Source of the DNA: an uncultured Clostridia bacterium | GTDB lineage: Bacteria > Bacillota_A > Clostridia > Oscillospirales > Oscillospiraceae | Assembly: GCA_947307505.1 (NCBI GenBank) | Contig: CAMZJG010000053.1 | Coordinates: forward strand, 1-6,816 | Direction of reading: 5' to 3' | DNA: 6,816 nucleotides | Part shown: one piece after another, positions 5,302-6,816 of the stretch | Layout: each line of letters opens with the position of its first letter | Numbering within the stretch: the stretch's first letter is position 1 | Translations under genes and position numbers: made by a program | Notes under the pieces: generated by a model | What the model was told of the DNA's origin: nothing | Databases searched by the model: none | What the model saw: only the letters and a program-made list of their open reading frames with translations

Positions 5302-6249
5302 ATGACCTGGTTCTGGACTGCTCTCATCGCGACCCTCTGCTGGGGCTTCGCGGACCTGTTCTATAAAAGCGGCGCCGATCCGGAGGACCGGCGCAGTCAT
5401 CTGAAGACCACCATAGCCGTGGGGATCTTTTTCGGCCTTCACGCGGCCTATACCCTGCTCTTCGGGGACATCGGCTTCGATTGGCGGAACCTCATCCGCT
5501 ATGCCCCGGTGTCCGTGATGTACATCCTCTCCATGGCCATCGGCTACCTGGGCCTCCGGTATCTGGAGCTGAGCATCGTCTCCCCGGTGGAGAACTGCTC
5601 CGGAGCTTTGGCCGCCCTCCTGGGCATCCTCATTCTGCGGGAGATGCCGGAGAGCGTTTTCACCTGGATCGGCATTGCCTGCTGCTGCCTGGGCGTGTTC
5701 CTCCTGGGTCTCTTTGAGCGGAATCGGGACGCGGGGGAGATCGCCCATCAGGATGGGCGGAAGTTCCGCACCGGCCTGGGGGCCTTCCTGCTGCCTCTGG
5801 CCTACTGCGTCATCGATACCCTGGGCACCTTCCTGGATGATCCCTGCCTGGATATGGAGAGCACCTGGCTCCTGAACGTCACGGAGGACACCATTGAGGA
5901 CGTGGGGAACACCGCCTATGAGCTCACTTTCCTCCTGGTGGCGATCGTGCTCATCGTCTATCTCCTGGCCACCCGGAAGAAGGTCCCGGCCCATAAGCCG
6001 CCCCTGAAATACCGGGGAGCCCGGCTGGTGGCGGCGGTATTCGAGACCGCAGGCCAGTATGCCTATGCCCATGTGATCGGCGGCGCAGCGACGATCACCG
6101 CCCCCCTGGTGGGGTCCTACTGCGTGGTCTCCGTGATCCTCTCCCGGCTGTTCCTGAAGGAGAAGCTGCCGAAGAAGCAGTATATCGCCGTCTTCATCAC
6201 CTTCGCCGGCATCATCCTCCTGGGTCTGGCAGAAGGCCTGGCGGAATAA
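5302..6249 (+). CDS. EamA/DMT-family transporter
   Basis: 315 residues, an integral membrane protein with ten predicted helices arranged as two EamA repeats. Approximate helices: 2-20, 37-55, 67-86, 97-113, 120-138, then 157-176, 206-224, 241-258, 265-283, 292-309. Typical family marks are WGFADLFYK at 14-22 near the first helix, SPVENCSGALAALLGILILRE at the fourth helix of repeat one, and ITAPLVGSYCVVSVILSRLFLKEKL at the matching place in repeat two. It should export or import a small metabolite; the substrate cannot be assigned. A long acidic loop at about 177-204, between helices 6 and 7, is unusual. The ATG at 5302 has AGGAAAG at 5293-5299; it lies 18 bases after the YbaK-like gene and ends just before a strong terminator. 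Confidence 0.9.
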   Translation: MTWFWTALIATLCWGFADLFYKSGADPEDRRSHLKTTIAVGIFFGLHAAYTLLFGDIGFDWRNLIRYAPVSVMYILSMAIGYLGLRYLELSIVSPVENCSGALAALLGILILREMPESVFTWIGIACCCLGVFLLGLFERNRDAGEIAHQDGRKFRTGLGAFLLPLAYCVIDTLGTFLDDPCLDMESTWLLNVTEDTIEDVGNTAYELTFLLVAIVLIVYLLATRKKVPAHKPPLKYRGARLVAAVFETAGQYAYAHVIGGAATITAPLVGSYCVVSVILSRLFLKEKLPKKQYIAVFITFAGIILLGLAEGLAE

Positions 6250-6265
6250 AAAACGAATGGGAAAA

Positions 6266-6296
6266 GGAGCTATCCCGATGGGACAGCTCCTTTTTT
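6266..6296. terminator. Bidirectional intrinsic terminator between convergent genes
   Basis: Arms GGAGCT (6266-6271) and AGCTCC (6285-6290) plus TCCC (6273-6276) and GGGA (6280-6283), with one A/C mismatch and a three-base loop (6277-6279). Six T follow at 6291-6296 for the plus strand, and AAAA at 6262-6265 gives a T-tract for the minus strand. It lies 16 bases after the transporter stop and 7 bases after the lipoprotein stop on the other strand. Confidence 0.92.
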
Positions 6297-6297
6297 G

Positions 6298-6783
6298 TTA
6301 TCCGGTCTCCTCCGGCAGTTTCAGCACCTGGCCGATCCACACCAGGCCGGGATCCTCCACCGTCTCCCGATTCGCCGCCCAGAGGCGGCGCCAGTCCGCC
6401 CCGGAGCCGTACAGCTCTTCCGCAATGGTCCAAAGGCAGTCTCCCTTGTTCACGGTATAGCTCTCCGGCCGGGCGACTGTCTCCGCCGCAGGGGGCTCCT
6501 CCGCAGGAACATCAAGCAGCTGGGGCGGGAAGTGCCGCTGAACGGGCAGCTGGGCGGTGGTCCGGGGCGCGGGTGAGGGCGTGACCTGGGGCGAGGGGTT
6601 CACCGCCTCGGGCGGCGGACTCAGAAGGGGCGTGGGCGTGGGAGGAGGAGGGACTGCCTCCTCCGGCGGGGCGGAGGGTGTAATGGTCGGCACTGCGGGA
6701 ACGATCCTTGTCCCGCAGCCCGTGAGCAGGGCCAGGATCAGCAGCAGGCACAGGGCCGAGTAAGTCTTGGACATGTCCATCAT
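6298..6783 (-). CDS. LysM-domain lipoprotein with proline-rich tether
   Basis: 161 residues from ATG 6783. Residues 1-23 form a lipoprotein signal peptide: a short charged start, a leucine-rich core (11-20), and lipobox LLTGC with the lipidated Cys23. Residues about 29-100 are a low-complexity Pro/Thr/Ser/Glu tether, likely to span the cell wall. Residues 109-157 form one LysM domain of the YgaU/XkdP style: YTVNKGDCLWTIAEELYG, then WRRLWAANRE (131-140) and DPGLVWIGQVLKLP (144-157). LysM binds N-acetylglucosamine-containing glycans, so a role at the membrane-peptidoglycan interface is likely. There is no catalytic domain. Other possible ATG starts at 6780 and 6774 keep the signal peptide; 6774 has AGGA eight bases upstream and is a real competitor. 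The promoter lies outside the window. Convergent with the transporter, sharing a terminator. Confidence 0.87.
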   Translation of the reverse strand: MMDMSKTYSALCLLLILALLTGCGTRIVPAVPTITPSAPPEEAVPPPPTPTPLLSPPPEAVNPSPQVTPSPAPRTTAQLPVQRHFPPQLLDVPAEEPPAAETVARPESYTVNKGDCLWTIAEELYGSGADWRRLWAANRETVEDPGLVWIGQVLKLPEETG

Positions 6784-6816
6784 CCTTTCTTCCCCTGTGT
6801 TATGCCCCAAAATCGG

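Noticed and set aside
6784..6810. TTG at 6810 as the lipoprotein start
   Set aside because: It would put nine polar residues before a clean signal peptide and has no visible ribosome site; ATG at 6783 or 6774 fits better.

Overview
The window is GC-rich, densely coded bacterial DNA with short intergenic gaps, Shine-Dalgarno sites of the GGAGG type and sigma70/sigmaA-like promoters. Together with the gene content (strictly anaerobic-type iron-sulfur redox proteins, a LysM lipoprotein, a YbaK-like deacylase) this suggests a GC-rich anaerobic Clostridia/Oscillospirales-like Firmicute. That assignment is inferred from style and content; no marker gene is present. I see no RNA genes, insertion sequences, CRISPR arrays or phage genes, and no gene-free stretch over about 120 bases.

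Left part, minus strand, 4146 down to 1: a tightly packed operon of four genes. First is a 734-residue iron-sulfur flavoprotein (glutamate-synthase-like N-terminus, an FAD half-domain, a di-cluster ferredoxin segment, and two HdrB-type CCG cysteine domains). A 1-base gap separates it from a 64-residue two-CxxC redox protein. Next is a GTG-started, short AMP-forming CoA ligase related to phenylacetate-CoA ligase, overlapping by 4 bases. Last is an aminoglycoside-phosphotransferase-fold kinase, overlapping by 13 bases and running off the left edge. The first three resemble, from memory, the set in Desulfovibrio vulgaris around DVU_1553-DVU_1558, which in many anaerobes sits near a radical SAM (seleno)protein and a methyltransferase. 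The pathway, as far as I know, is not experimentally defined. This operon is the most interesting content here.

Middle, 4147-4263: a compact divergent control region. One self-complementary TTGCAA at 4217-4222 can serve as the -35 box of both promoters. Each has a 17-base spacer and an extended -10, and an 8-base inverted repeat is centred on exactly the same point. The two promoters should exclude each other.

Right part, plus strand, 4264-6249: a YfcE/MJ0936-type metallophosphoesterase, then a YbaK/EbsC-type aminoacyl-tRNA deacylase with its own good promoter, followed 18 bases later by a 10-helix EamA/DMT transporter. A strong hairpin with T-tracts on both sides ends this unit. The same hairpin ends the convergent minus-strand gene at 6783-6298, a secreted lipoprotein with a proline-rich tether and a C-terminal LysM domain.
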